From Peromyscus leucopus (lineage: Eukaryota; Chordata; Mammalia; Rodentia; Cricetidae), in contig NC_051063.1 in NCBI RefSeq assembly GCF_004664715.2, positions 146,841,165 through 146,905,164 of the forward strand: a stretch of 64,000 bases of DNA, written 5' to 3'. Shown here in pieces: positions 1-44,088 of the stretch. Numbering within the stretch: the stretch's first letter is position 1; the number at the start of each line of letters is the position of its first letter. The notes below the pieces were generated by a model. That model did not search any database. It was not told the origin of the DNA and saw nothing but the letters and a program-made list of their open reading frames with translations. The position numbers were made by a program, and so were the translations under genes.

Positions 1-33260
<33,260 letters not shown>

Positions 33261-35027
33261 AGGACAGACCGGTCTCTTCCTCAAAAGCCGGACAGCTGTC
33301 CTTGGCGACTCCAACCTGCCACAAGCAGAAAACAGGATGACAGTGCTCATCTTCCCAGGACCTTCTCTTCGGGACACTCGGTCTACTAGAGCTTAATGGT
33401 TTTGATTTTCCCTCTCACGCTCATGCTTTACGGACCAAACTGTGGGCGGCTGGCTGTTATGTGTGAAGCTGCAGGCCTGCCTGGGGGAGAAACTGGTGTC
33501 CAGCTACCATTGCTTTAGACTCCGTGCGGGACACAGCAAAGACACCCAGGGCTCTGTTGATATGAGACGGTCTCTGGAGTGTCCCGCGGTTATTTTAAAT
33601 GCTTTGCTGCCCCCAGGAGGAATGTGGAAAGAGCTCGTAGCATGGGCTGCAAGCAGATCTGCTCTCACGGGCTCCTCAGAGTCACCGGTGCACAGAACAA
33701 GTCCCTCCTCGCTCTGAGTGGGACTATTCACAAGCAAAGGATTAGCGTTAGTATGAAAGGAGGATTTCAGGGACCCCGTGTGGGGAGCTTAGGGGGAACA
33801 CACTCCAAGGGAAGGCTCCAGAAGTCTTTGGTCTGTGGGAGTGCCAGTCCCGAGGACTGCATATTGACACTGACCGTGGGATTCACCTAGAAAACCTTTG
33901 GAACGACCGAATCAACATCCCAAAGAGTTTGCCTTACAGTTATGAGATGGTCAGTCAAAACCAAGGCCCTTCTCAGGCAGAGAACATCCTTAGTGTCACC
34001 TTTGCCCCTGACGACTCATTTTAGAACTGCCACAGCAGAGCAAACCCTCGGCGGACTGAGCCGCACACTTGACACTCGGAGCCCTTGTTCACTTTTACAG
34101 ATCGCCCGTCTCTACCACCTTTGGTAATGGGTGCGCCCACTTCCTTTTTCTTCTCCCCAGCTCCGTTACCCGTTTTAGATGAGTAAAGGGCACGCCACTG
34201 AGAGACAGCTGCACTGCTTAGCTCCGTACTTGTAAAGTCCGTTGGGGCTTTCATTTCTGATTGATTAACTAATAACACCCAGATTCCATAAGGGGACCCG
34301 GTCACCAGCCAAGTGACCTGGATATTTCATTCACATTATGACATTTTTCTTTTCCTCTTCAGTGTATCCATGTGATATGCAAAGTCCACATTTGAACTTG
34401 GAAAACTAAAACCGTTCCCACAATAGAACGGAACCAAACCCACTGGGTTGAATGCTATTTGGGCCCTTTTACTCTTAGTCACATGCACTTCTCTAAGGGG
34501 CTGTGATGCTTACACTGAAGGATTAAAGTTGAACTGAGCAACAGTGAGGACGAAGCCTCATCAGAACCAGTGTGTGCATAAAGGATAGGATGCGTGATCT
34601 GGGGCTCTCAGCCCTGTGAGGGACGAGCAATATTCCACTCACCTTCTTTCTCCCCCTCAGCACTTACACTACCAGGAACTTGTTAAATCGGGATTTGGCC
34701 TCATACACTGAATTTCCAGCATCTCAGTAACTCCAGGTACCACCCTTCACCATAGTACATTAGAGGGTTGCTATTCCTCCATTGTACAATAATGCCTTTA
34801 ATATGAAATGTTACATTATTTATAATTGGTATCATTAATGTATCTTTTTATAGCTGTAAGTACAGAGAGGTAGTATATTTAACCTTCTGTAATATACTGT
34901 ATTTAGAAATGAAAGTCTATATAATGTTAGATCTCACATCTTTAAGGTTTACCCCTGTGGTATGGTTTTTCAATTGATTGGACTGGGAATTCTGATCCTA
35001 ACTTTGGATTGTGTTCAGCAATGGTAA

Positions 35028-35033
35028 AATAAA
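35028..35033 (+). terminator. ALDH1A3: Proximal poly(A) signal of ALDH1A3
   Basis: AATAAA about 1.77 kb after the stop codon. It is followed within about 25 bases by a long T run (about 35055-35072), which would act as the U-rich downstream element. This is the likelier main cleavage site. Confidence 0.7.
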
Positions 35034-35142
35034 ATCGGACATTTGAGAAACATTCTTTTTTTTTTTTTTTTTCACTGAAGGACTAAGCTCATTTGAATCC
35101 TGTGGCAGAATCTTCTTTCTCAGACTTCTGTGTGATGGCAAA

Positions 35143-35148
35143 AATAAA
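35143..35148 (+). terminator. ALDH1A3: Distal poly(A) signal of ALDH1A3
   Basis: A second AATAAA, 115 bases after the first, with a T/GT-rich stretch (ctccagtctgtcat) downstream. It may be an alternative 3' end. Confidence 0.5.
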
Positions 35149-35170
35149 ATTATACTCCTCCAGTCTGTCA

Positions 35171-37600
35171 TACACAGGGCTTTTTCCTGATGGTAATGTC
35201 CATCCCTATAGTCTTGGATGTTGAACAGCTCTGTGCCTTACATGCTAAGTGTAAGATTTTTTTTTCTACACTGCCCAGGCCCCTTTAATCACAAAGCAAT
35301 GGTGATTGAGTACAGAAAATGAAGATTTAGGGAAAACGTCTTGTCCCCAAATAGTGACCATGTTTTTTGTTTGTTTGGTTGGTTTTTTTTAATTTGTGTG
35401 TGTGTGTGTGTGACTTTTCTCTATGATGACCTAAGGGTCTGGGCCTAACTTAGCTGAAGATCTTAAGGCTTCTAACTGCCAAGAAATGTCAGTCACCTGG
35501 TTGTGACCTGACATTGATGCTGGAGCAGAAACCTTCACTGGACTTGGGTAGGTCTGGAAAGATCAAACTGTGAAGTCAGCATCAAAAGCCCAGATGACTG
35601 ATATGTAAAAAAGCACCATCCCCTTAAAAACGGCACACAGGAGGCTGGACGAGACCTCTTTCAGTGTGCACTTTCCCATGTGTTGTGTATTTATGAGCAT
35701 TTCATTTCTCATCCAAATGTGAACAGACGATATAAAAATGGCATTTTCTGTTGTTTGGTGAATTAGAATATGACTGCCTGAAGAGAACCACTCCAGAGTC
35801 GATAGGTGTGATGGTATGCGTTTGTGTATGTGTGCATAAGGTGGGCAGGTGCATGTATATGTGCACTTGTATGACATGACTGTGGTTGGGTACATTCTCT
35901 AAAAGAAGACACTTTGGGATGCTCTAGCTCCACTTCTCAGCAGGTGGCTTCTTTCTAATGTTCACCCCTTGCTAGAATCCATGCAGCAGACAGTGCTTAC
36001 AGGTGGAGATTGCCGGGGGTGGGGGGTGGGGGGTGGGGGGTGGGGGTGGGGGGTGGGGTGGTGGTGTTTAAATCGTTGTTTCGGGGATATCAGAAGAAAG
36101 TGCGGATTTGGCTGAATAAAGACAAACATCAGGAGACAAAAGGAACAGTTAGCCTCAGTGAAGCGGGGTGGAAATTCAGAGAAGTAGGTGGCTGACCTAC
36201 CTCTGACCATGGTCTTCCAGCTGAACCCCCTTGGGGAAGTTCATACCAACCTAAGGCTTCTGAAAATCTGGGTGGAAAGCGAGCAAACGCAAGAAGAACA
36301 TGATCCGCGGGAATGAAAAAGAAGCAAGGAGGAATCTTAACTGGGCTGGAATAGTCTCCTTCCTGACTAATGCACGCCTACTGGGTAAAGTTGAAGGCTG
36401 GGATAAGGCAATACATGCGTCCAATGTTCCAGATGTTTTTTGGAACAAAAATGGGCATTTTTCCTAGCCTATCTCCAAGCTTGTTTAAAGGGGGAATTTT
36501 CTTGCCGCAGTAAGTATTGGCAACACAAGTGCCCCGTGTCTGTCCTGGCACTCAGCATGGAGTTCCTCCTAGTGTCACTAGGTGGCAGCGATGTATGCTC
36601 TGAAGGCGACACCACACCAGGCTCTCTGCTAACGCCACGCCTTGCAAACTATTAGGGACTTTTCCTTAGCAGTCACCCTGCTGCCCTTGCTAACTGGTCT
36701 GAGAACCTCGGTGGCAGGCGAGGACAGGATTGCAGAACCGCGCCTACTTTTTCGGAAGGGTGTTCGGCGGTGGAGAGAAAGCAGAGCATAGGCTGCGAGG
36801 TAGTCCCCTTGGCAACCAGTGATCCAAACACCAACTCTAGGAAAACACTTGCCGTGCTCCTGAAGTAGCTCAGAAGGCCCACAGCCGCTCAGGTTCTGTG
36901 AACTGGTAAAGAGGGTTATGACGATCTGTCTATGTGCTCTGCACATGGTCCTTGTTATTCCTTGTTACCTTACCAGAGAAGAGTCTAGGTGCAGAACCGC
37001 TTTTTCTGCAAAGGACTATACTTTCTGAGTGAAAATCAGAGCCGAATCGGAAGCCTGTCTGCAGCTTAGCCACGAGGGTCTAGCCTGCGTTTGGTTATTA
37101 TCTCAGTGGTATCAGTTGATACACATCCCACCATGTTTTACACCTCCCCACCATAATCAGCCAGGCAATGTGGCATGCACCTTAGTCGCAGCTACTCCAG
37201 AGGCCAAAGATCTAAAAGGATTCACCAACTAGTAACATCTTTGCAAATGTCCATAGTTAAGTTGGTGAACCAGTGGTTGAAAGGGTGCGGTTTACAAAAC
37301 ATCGACATTTAAAAGGCTGTTTCTGTAGGGCTCCCTAAAGACCTGCACACACATTAGTATCCTCGTCCTTCTATATTCACAGCCAGGGTATATGGCCAGC
37401 ATGCAACATAGAAATTAATCTGTTAATAGAGCAGAGAAGGAAAGGCTGAGCAGAGAATGGAGCAATCTTGTCACTGTGTCTGTCCCCAGGGAAGACAGCA
37501 GGGACATCTGAATTTAGGACCCTACAAAGCTCCAGGGCCCTAGCATCTACCGAAACAGGAGCAGTGAGCTTAGTCACCGATATCTAGCAGCTAGGGAAAC
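35171..37600. other. Intergenic gap between ALDH1A3 and LRRK1
   Basis: About 2.4 kb of mostly unique sequence: a short (GT)n at 35396-35413 and the G-rich tandem at 36015-36058. No SINE, exon or RNA gene recognised. It would hold the termination zone of ALDH1A3 and the distal promoter of LRRK1. Confidence 0.75.
36015..36058 (+). promoter_or_regulatory. G-quadruplex-forming tandem of GGGGGT type
   Basis: Seven runs of four to six G (5, 6, 6, 6, 5, 6, 4), each separated by a single T. This is an extreme parallel G-quadruplex motif on the + strand. It lies about 0.9 kb after the ALDH1A3 poly(A) signals and about 1.7 kb before the LRRK1 CpG island. A regulatory role is inference. Confidence 0.6.
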
Positions 37601-38300
37601 CGAGGCAGGCCATCGGGGGACGGCATCCTCATCTGCGGAGGCCGAGGGGCAGCCGACCCTCTGGCGAGGGCCTGCTTCCGCGCCACCCGCCCTCTCCGCC
37701 CGCCAGGCGGCCGCAGGATTGAGGAAGTGTGTCTGGCCCCGCGGCGGCCAGAGCCTTGCAGGGCAGAGCACGGTAGGACCCGCAGGCCCCGGCCGGCCGC
37801 TGTCGCCAGCCTGCAGCTCCCCGACTCCACCGCCGCAGGTAAGTGCTGCTCCGGCCCGCGCCCTGTCCGAGGGACACGACAGAAGCCAGCGGCCCGAGAG
37901 CCAAGCTTCGCCCGCGCCTCCCGGACCCGTGCTCGGGTCCCCGCGTGCAGCCGCGGCCGCCCGCCCTGCGCCCGGAGTCCCGCGCCGCAGCCCCCCGCCC
38001 CGCTCCCAGGCTCGTACCCCGCACCCCTAACGGCCGCGTGCTCCGGACCCCGGCCTGTGCCCGAGACTCGCAGGTCACAGCTCTGGGGGCGCCTGGATCT
38101 CGGGACGACCCGGGTCTCCTCGCCGCTTCTCTGACTGCGCCGCGACCCTCGCCCCTTGAAGGGTTTAAGCGGGTGCAGTGCTGGAGCCCGGGAGCCAGGG
38201 AACCCCGAAATCCGGCGCGGGACCGGAGGGGAACGGAGCGGGGGCGGGGAGCGGAGTTCGGAAACAAAAGTAGGAAACACCAGGGCGGCTACAAAGTTCT
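37600..38300. promoter_or_regulatory. LRRK1: CpG island, probable LRRK1 promoter
   Basis: A sharp change to very GC-rich, CpG-dense sequence (many cgcg, ggccgc and cccgcc motifs) in an AT-richer background. No TATA box is obvious. A perfect splice donor lies inside it at 37839. The long open frames on both strands here follow from base composition. Confidence 0.8.
37690..37838 (+). other. LRRK1: Probable LRRK1 non-coding exon 1 (start uncertain)
   Basis: Ends at cgccgcag/gtaagt, an ideal donor at 37839, in the middle of the CpG island and 5.7 kb before the first LRRK1 coding exon on the same strand. No ATG occurs in 37690-37838, as expected for a 5' UTR exon. The transcription start is unknown, so the left border is only a guess. 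Confidence 0.6.
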
Positions 38301-39000
38301 TTTGCGTTTGAAGAAAGCCTGAGTTTTAACCTAGAGCGGGGGTCTGTCTGAGCGTGTGTGCGCATGGGAGTGCGTGAGCGCCAGTGGCGGGAGGCGACCG
38401 CCCAGCAGGCTCTCCACGCGCTGGGCACCCGGGTGGCACGGGGTGGCCTGGAGGTCTTCCCCTCCTCCACTCCTGGGGCGCGCTTCTGGACCAGCGGTCG
38501 CCTCTTTGTGGCTACTGAGAAGAACTCTCCTCTGGGTTGTTTGACCCTGCTGTGGTCCCCAGTGCAGACCAGGGCAGGAATCCTAGGAGGGCGAGGGGTG
38601 GTAACAAAGACAGCGATGGGGAGACTCTGAGGATGCTGAGAGCCAGTTCAGCCTGGCTTTTCACAGTTTGAGGCCATTACGTTTTTCTCTTGCATGTGCT
38701 CACCCCTGCAAAGACTGGAGCACGATAAATAGAGTCCTAAGAGGTAAGCTCTTAGCAAATTCTCACTAAATACCCTAATTTTAATGAGTTGGTCCCTCGC
38801 GTAGTAGCCTCAAAGGGACCACAATGTGCACATTTTGGAAATCCTTAACATTCAACTCTTGCTCTGATTGTTTTTTTGTTGTCTTTGCTCACATTCCAGG
38901 AAAAAAAAAATAGCATACCAACACCTAATTTGTCCCTAAAGGAAGTTTTAGGGCCAGCCAAGCCTTTCCTCCACCCAGCCTTCTACATATCCTCAATAGC

Positions 39001-39001
<1 letters not shown>

Positions 39002-39053
<52 letters not shown>
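39002..39053. repeat. (AAT)n microsatellite
   Basis: About 17 uninterrupted units directly in front of a SINE head. Confidence 0.97.
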
Positions 39054-39054
<1 letters not shown>

Positions 39055-39286
39055 CCAGCTGGAGAGATGACTCAGTATGTAAAGCATTTGCTGGTCAAGT
39101 GTAAGGATCCGAATTCAGATTCAGAATCTGCATAAAGGCAGATGTAGTAATGCCACATTGGAGGTGCTGCGGAGACTTCTTGGGAGCTCACTGGCCAGCT
39201 AGCTCTGCATGGGCAGGAGGGAAGAAGAGACTGGAACCTCAAACATGGTGCAAAGCAAAGAACACACCAGAGGTGGTCCTGTGACC
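39054..39286 (+). repeat. B3/RSINE-like SINE, sense
   Basis: Head ccagctggagagatgactca followed by gtatgtaaagcatttgctgg, then ggagctcactggccagctag, running into a (CA)n tail at the right. Subfamily not assigned. Confidence 0.65.

Positions 39287-39382
<96 letters not shown>
39287..39382. repeat. Compound (CA)n(GA)n microsatellite
   Basis: (CA)n at 39287-39333 passes directly into (GA)n at 39334-39382 as the tail of the preceding SINE. Confidence 0.97.
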
Positions 39383-39385
<3 letters not shown>

Positions 39386-39582
39386 ATTAAAAATAAGAAC
39401 CCTAGAAATTCTCTTCATCTCTGAGTCTAGCCTACTGTCTTGTTGGTTCCATCCCAAAAAAATACCCTGGTCTGGTCCCTTCTTCTCACAGCCTCCCTCA
39501 TAGTCCAAATTGCCACTCTCTCTGCTATATGATCACAGCCCCCAGGGCCCCCCCGCCCCAGCTCTAGCTGGCAGGCACAGTG

Positions 39583-39584
<2 letters not shown>

Positions 39585-39632
<48 letters not shown>

Positions 39633-39640
39633 CATATATT
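39585..39640. repeat. (TA)n microsatellite
   Basis: About 20 TA units, then tacatacatat. Self-complementary, so prone to cruciform formation. Confidence 0.95.
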
Positions 39641-39799
39641 CTTTGTTTTAATATTTATTCTTTAAAATTATTTATACCATATATTTACCCTATTATTCCC
39701 CCCAACTCCTCCCATAGACTTCTCCCTACCCACCCAACTTTATATTCTTTCTATCAAAACACTCAATTAAGCAAACCAAACAAACAAACAAAAATGCAC

Positions 39800-40350
39800 A
39801 CAAAAACCTTGGAGTCTGCGCTGTGTTGATCAACTGCTCCTGGGCCTGGGGCCTGGCCCTGGAGTGTGGCTGAACACTGATTTCCCCTATCCCAGCAGGT
39901 ATCACAGCTGCAGATGGCTTCTTGGTTTGGGAGGTGGGACTTGGTGGCCACTTCCCCTTCTCAGGGCTGGCATTTCTGTCTGCTTTGCACCTGTGCAGGC
40001 CCTGTGCATGCCACCACAGACTCTGTAAGCTCATGCGTGCCTCAGCCCTGATGTGTTTCAAAAATGCCGGTTCCTTAGAGCAGCCTACTACCTCTGGCCA
40101 TTACAGTCTTTCCACTTCCTCTCACCCATATATCCCTGAGCCCTGAGGAGTATGACAAAGACATCCTGTTTAGGACAGAGTGCTCCAAAGTCTCATGCAC
40201 TCTGCGTTGACCAGGTCTCGATGTTAATTCCCATCTACTGTAAGAAGAAGCTTCTCTGACGTGGGTTGAGCTGTGCACTGATTTATGGGTATAGCCATGT
40301 GTCATTGGGAGCCATTTTATTGCTGTGCCCCCTTAGCAGCATAATGGCTG
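39800..40350 (-). mobile_element. L1-related rodent LINE segment, probably antisense
   Basis: The run of phrases gatcaactgctcctgggcct, gcaggtatcacagctgcaga, acttccccttctcagggctg, gtgctccaaagtctcatgca and ctactgtaagaagaagcttc matches a rodent L1-associated sequence I know from many introns. I could not place it within the L1 map. Its left edge may reach 39640. Confidence 0.55.
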
Positions 40351-42595
40351 TGGGTTTCCCTCTAAGAACAGGACCGTGTCCATTTCTTAATGGCTGGGTG
40401 GGATGCGTCCCTCCTCTTCATGGAGCCTTCTGTTCTCTCTCTTTTCCTTTCATTCCAGCCCTGTGCCGTCCCACAGCACCAGGCCACTGCCCCCAGCCTC
40501 CCTGGTTGAGCTCACTGCAGCTGAAGCCTCTGCTTTGCTGCCCCATGTGACCTCCCAGGCCTTCCCTGGCTACGAGTTATCTACCCCGGCTCTCCCCTCC
40601 TTTCTTCTAGATCCTCCTTCATGTATTTATCTTCTGCTTACTTACTCAGGGTCTCTACTGGGTCTCCCTAGGGCAGAGACTGTCTCGTTCACTGCGGCAT
40701 CCTCTCCTAACCATGCCGGGAGGCATCTGTGAAGGGTGGTGTGTACAGTGATGGAATACTGAGAGAAGAGCCTTAAGGCAGATGTGGCTTCAGACACATG
40801 GACCATTTCTGTCCTCCAACCTTTCTGCACTTTTGTCGGGTTTCAAACAACGGATTTGACATCCGTTTTTGTAGGCAGAGGATGCTGGAAGCGCTAGAGG
40901 TATCTGCAATTATAGACTATCCATCTCAACCAGGCTTTTCTTCAAGGAGGAGCTAGCTGGTGTGAGCAGTCCCAGCATGCTTCACTCGGACATTCAACGC
41001 TCGTATTGACTGTCCTCCCCAAACTTTCTGCAGAGACACCCGTGGCTCTCCTCGGTCAGAAACCTCATAGTAATGACTTGTCAGTTGTCTTCCTCCCCTC
41101 TGGCATCACAAACTCATCGCTATTCAGTAAAAGCCTTTTCAGCATCAATGCCAGGCTCCTTGTTTTTGTTTTTCAATCATCATTTAGATATGTTCATTCA
41201 TATAGGCGTGAAGAGTTGGCAAAAGGAAGTAGGTGGCATAAAAACATTGTTAAAGTAGTCACGACTGAAGAAAACTTCTTGAGACCCTCTGCAGGGTAGA
41301 GAGTGGAAATTCAATTCACCACAGTGATCTGTGGCATTGTTCTGCACCTAAGAGAAGCAGGAGGAAGCGCTGAGCTGTGGGAGGGCAACGATGGAGTAAC
41401 TCCAGATACCTCATCCTGAAGCCCCAACCTTAGAGTGTAAAGCCACAGCCAAACTACAGTTCAAACACCGCTGCTGTGACAGAATCCTCCATCTGTGGAG
41501 TGATTTGCGAAGAGAAACTGAAAGGGGAACCAAGTGTGCTGGGTGAGAGTTAGCCTAAAATATTTTAAAGTGTGTGTGTGTGTAGCTTAAACATATTATA
41601 TGCCAAGCCACTTCTGTTCTGAGAAGGAACGTAGGGACGTCTGCCATGGGGGAGTCTTTGAAATGTATCCTGTGTTTGGTGGCTCTAGAAAGGCGTTCGG
41701 AAGCAGCTGATAACTATGGTTCTCGGTTTCTGGGTTTTCATGTGTATTGTGGAGCCTTTATTTTTAATCAGCTCTGTCTTGGTGTTTTCCCTCTCTCTCT
41801 TCTCCTGGGCTGTAGAACGTACAGAGGTTCCGAACAGCTTCCGAATTTCGCCTGGCTCTCCTGTGTTTCCTCCCTTCTCTTTAGACTTCTTATCTCTAAA
41901 TACCTTTCTCTGGATGATTGGTCCTCTGGTTCAGAGAAGAGTGGCTCACAGGAGCAAGACCACTAATGAGGACTCTCTCGGCCACATCCGCTCCTGCCTG
42001 GAAGAGTCCATCCCAGCCCCATCCCACCCCTGTCCCTACCACACCGCCCCTCAGGGCAGGTGCCTCATTCCTGAGCGTTTAGAGGAGAAACTGGAAGCAC
42101 CCTTTAGCTTTCCTTTGTTTTGTGGTTTGCTCAGTGGCTACATGGTTTGGGGGAAGCTTCTAGAACCTGTGTGCTGGGACACTGTGATATTCTGAGTGTG
42201 TTCATCAATAGGAGGGGCATGAGACCCTGCTGACTTCCCAGGTCCTCGCTCTGTGTTAAATACTGGCCACACTACCCCTGTTGGAGAGCGTGAGTATTCA
42301 AACTCTGTCTTACGTGAAGGCCCCCAGTAATCCTGTGATTTGCCACGGGATGTGGGGGTCTGTTCTCAGCAGATGAGAAAAAAAGTTTCAACTGGATGTC
42401 ACACTGCTAATACCCAGTAGAAACAGCCCACAGTTGGACAGCCATGGCACATGTGTCTGAGCTGTTACTTACAGGACTTAGTTTTTATTGATATTTTTGG
42501 TTATGTTCTCACTCCCAATTTTAGGGTTGTCTTAAGTGCTTATGGCCCTTCACTTTATGTATAGGATGGATTTTGGGAACATGCAAAACATATAT

Positions 42596-42598
<3 letters not shown>

Positions 42599-42643
<45 letters not shown>
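42599..42643. repeat. (TG)n microsatellite
   Basis: About 22 uninterrupted TG units. Confidence 0.97.
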
Positions 42644-42645
<2 letters not shown>

Positions 42646-43497
42646 GCTAGCACCTTCCTGTCCTGGGCCAGTTCTAAACAGGCCTTTCAAAATAGGTCTG
42701 GACCTTTCTTCAGCAAAGCAGCATAGGCATTCATGTTGGAGGGCCTCCAGGGTCAGTGGGAATCCAAGCAAGTTCAAACTCTGCTCGGTTTTAGTAGATG
42801 AGTCTTAATTTGGTTAGAACTCTACGTGGCCAGATAATTCACGCATGGGAAGTTGTTTAGCCACACACCTGACCTTCACCTACTATGTGCCTATAACACC
42901 CCTCTCTCAAGTTGTGACAACCCAAATATCTCTAGATATTGTCAAATGTCACCTTGGAGAGAGGTGACCTTTACAGGGTTTGTTTGGCGTCATAACCAGT
43001 AACGACTCCTCCTAGGTCCCTTCTCCTCGGGGCCGTAGCCTGGCTCCTATTTGGGGATCACATGCGCACCCCCAAGCATCCATAGGTATCAGTCCTGGGC
43101 AAGAGACGGCCTTAAATTGTGACCAACCGTGTGCCTGCCCATCCCAGTGGAAGTGAGTCCTGCCAATGGGAGCCGTGTTTTTGCGGTGTTGGTGGCACCG
43201 GGTTCCACACAGGGCCTGGCTGTTTGCCGGATAAAATGGCTAAGTGTTGATTGAACACTACAGGTGATGCTTCGGGATAATTTTGAGTTTCTTTTCACAT
43301 AAACAAGATCTGAGCACAGGGTCAAGGTGGCGTGGGCGTGGCATTGTACTTTCAATGTCCCTATCTGACAGAGTGGGCCAGATACATGAACTATGAAGAA
43401 ATACTGCAGATAAAGAGGGGAAAGCCAATGGAAACAGTGACTATCTACAAGAGCTTTCAAGAGGGGAGCTTTCTAATATGACGTCTTTTGCCACCAG

Positions 43498-43615
43498 GAT
43501 GAACGCGTGTCTGCGGCACCACGACTATGTGTCCGTGCATTAGCTCACCTGCGCAGTGGCGGTTGGGGTGACGTCAGCAAGACCTTCTTTTGGAGACCTG
43601 CTACCTCAGGGGTTG
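43498..43615 (+). other. LRRK1: LRRK1 exon 2, 5' UTR part with a possible uORF
   Basis: If splicing uses the AG at 43496-43497, this stretch is 5' UTR and contains a 14-codon upstream ORF (ATG 43499, TAG ending 43543). If the AG at 43608-43609 is used, only six bases precede the main ATG and there is no uORF. The sequence alone does not decide between them. Confidence 0.5.
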
Positions 43616-43712
43616 ATGGCTGGCACATCACAGCGACCACCCAGTATGTACTGGTGTGTGGGGACAGAGGGATCTTCTGTGTGTCCAAGACGTGCCATGG
43701 AGACCCATAATG
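43616..43712 (+). CDS. LRRK1: Leucine-rich repeat kinase 1, first coding exon (residues 1-32 plus one base)
   Basis: LRRK1 is a large ROCO-family Ser/Thr kinase with ankyrin, LRR, ROC GTPase, COR and kinase regions (family knowledge). The ATG at 43616 starts [16 protein letters not shown], then [16 protein letters not shown], close to the N-terminus of mammalian LRRK1 (MYWCVG and AMET are the landmarks). The exon ends after one base of the next Gly codon at gtaagt (43713). The ankyrin and later domains are not in the window. The upstream part of this exon is 5' UTR; the likeliest acceptor is ccaccag at 43497, with another (gctacctcag) at 43609. LRRK1 next to ALDH1A3 on the same strand fits the known mammalian order. 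Confidence 0.9.
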
Positions 43713-43985
43713 GTAAGTGAGGGGCTGAGCAGGGTCTGCCATGCTTGGCCTACAGAGAGCTTAGACTCACCAAGAACAGATGTTTTCAACCAAAGGAAAT
43801 AAAATAATAATTATTTGGTGCTTTGTCTATATCTTGGGATTCTCACTTAAATTCCTAAAATGGAGAGGCCATGTACAAAATTTATTATGCTTCAAAGATT
43901 TTGAAAGTGGAACATTGTACTGGCCAAGGGATTTCTTTTTTAAAATGGGGATTGCTGTTTGTTTTCACACTGTAAAAAATACTTG

Positions 43986-44088
43986 TGGGTTGGGGATTTA
44001 GCTCAGTGGTAGAGTGCTTGCCTAGCAAGCGAAAGGCCCTGGGTTTGGTCCTCAACTCCGGAAAACAAACAACAAACAAAAACTTGTT
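43986..44088 (+). repeat. ID SINE, sense
   Basis: Starts ggttggggatttagctcagt, with an A box (tagctcagtggtagagtg), a B-box-like gggtttggtcctcaact and an A-rich tail with aaacaaac units. This is the BC1/tRNA-Ala-derived ID family. It lies 270 bp after the LRRK1 coding exon. Confidence 0.9.

Larger units (their letters stand above)
33261..35170 (+). other. ALDH1A3: ALDH1A3 3' untranslated region
   Basis: Largely unique sequence between the TGA and two AATAAA signals, with an AT-rich distal part (about 34790-34950). No SINE was recognised inside it. The end is about 35050 if the first poly(A) signal is used and about 35165 if the second is used. The extent is inferred from the signals and not from a transcript. 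Confidence 0.8.
37839..43497 (+). other. LRRK1: LRRK1 intron 1
   Basis: 5.7 kb if the exon 1 and 2 calls hold. Contains the rest of the CpG island, an (AAT)n array, a SINE ending in a (CA)n(GA)n array, a (TA)n array, an L1-like segment (39800-40350) and a (TG)n array (42599-42643). 40350-42590 and 42650-43490 look unique. Confidence 0.65.

Noticed and set aside
37591..38280. 229-codon open frame on the - strand (and others on both strands) in the CpG island
   Set aside because: Stop codons are rare in very GC-rich DNA. The peptides are Arg/Pro/Gly-rich without any domain, and several frames are open at once.
43986..44060. tRNA-like gene
   Set aside because: It has tRNA-type A and B boxes but is an ID SINE with an A-rich tail; no complete cloverleaf was found.
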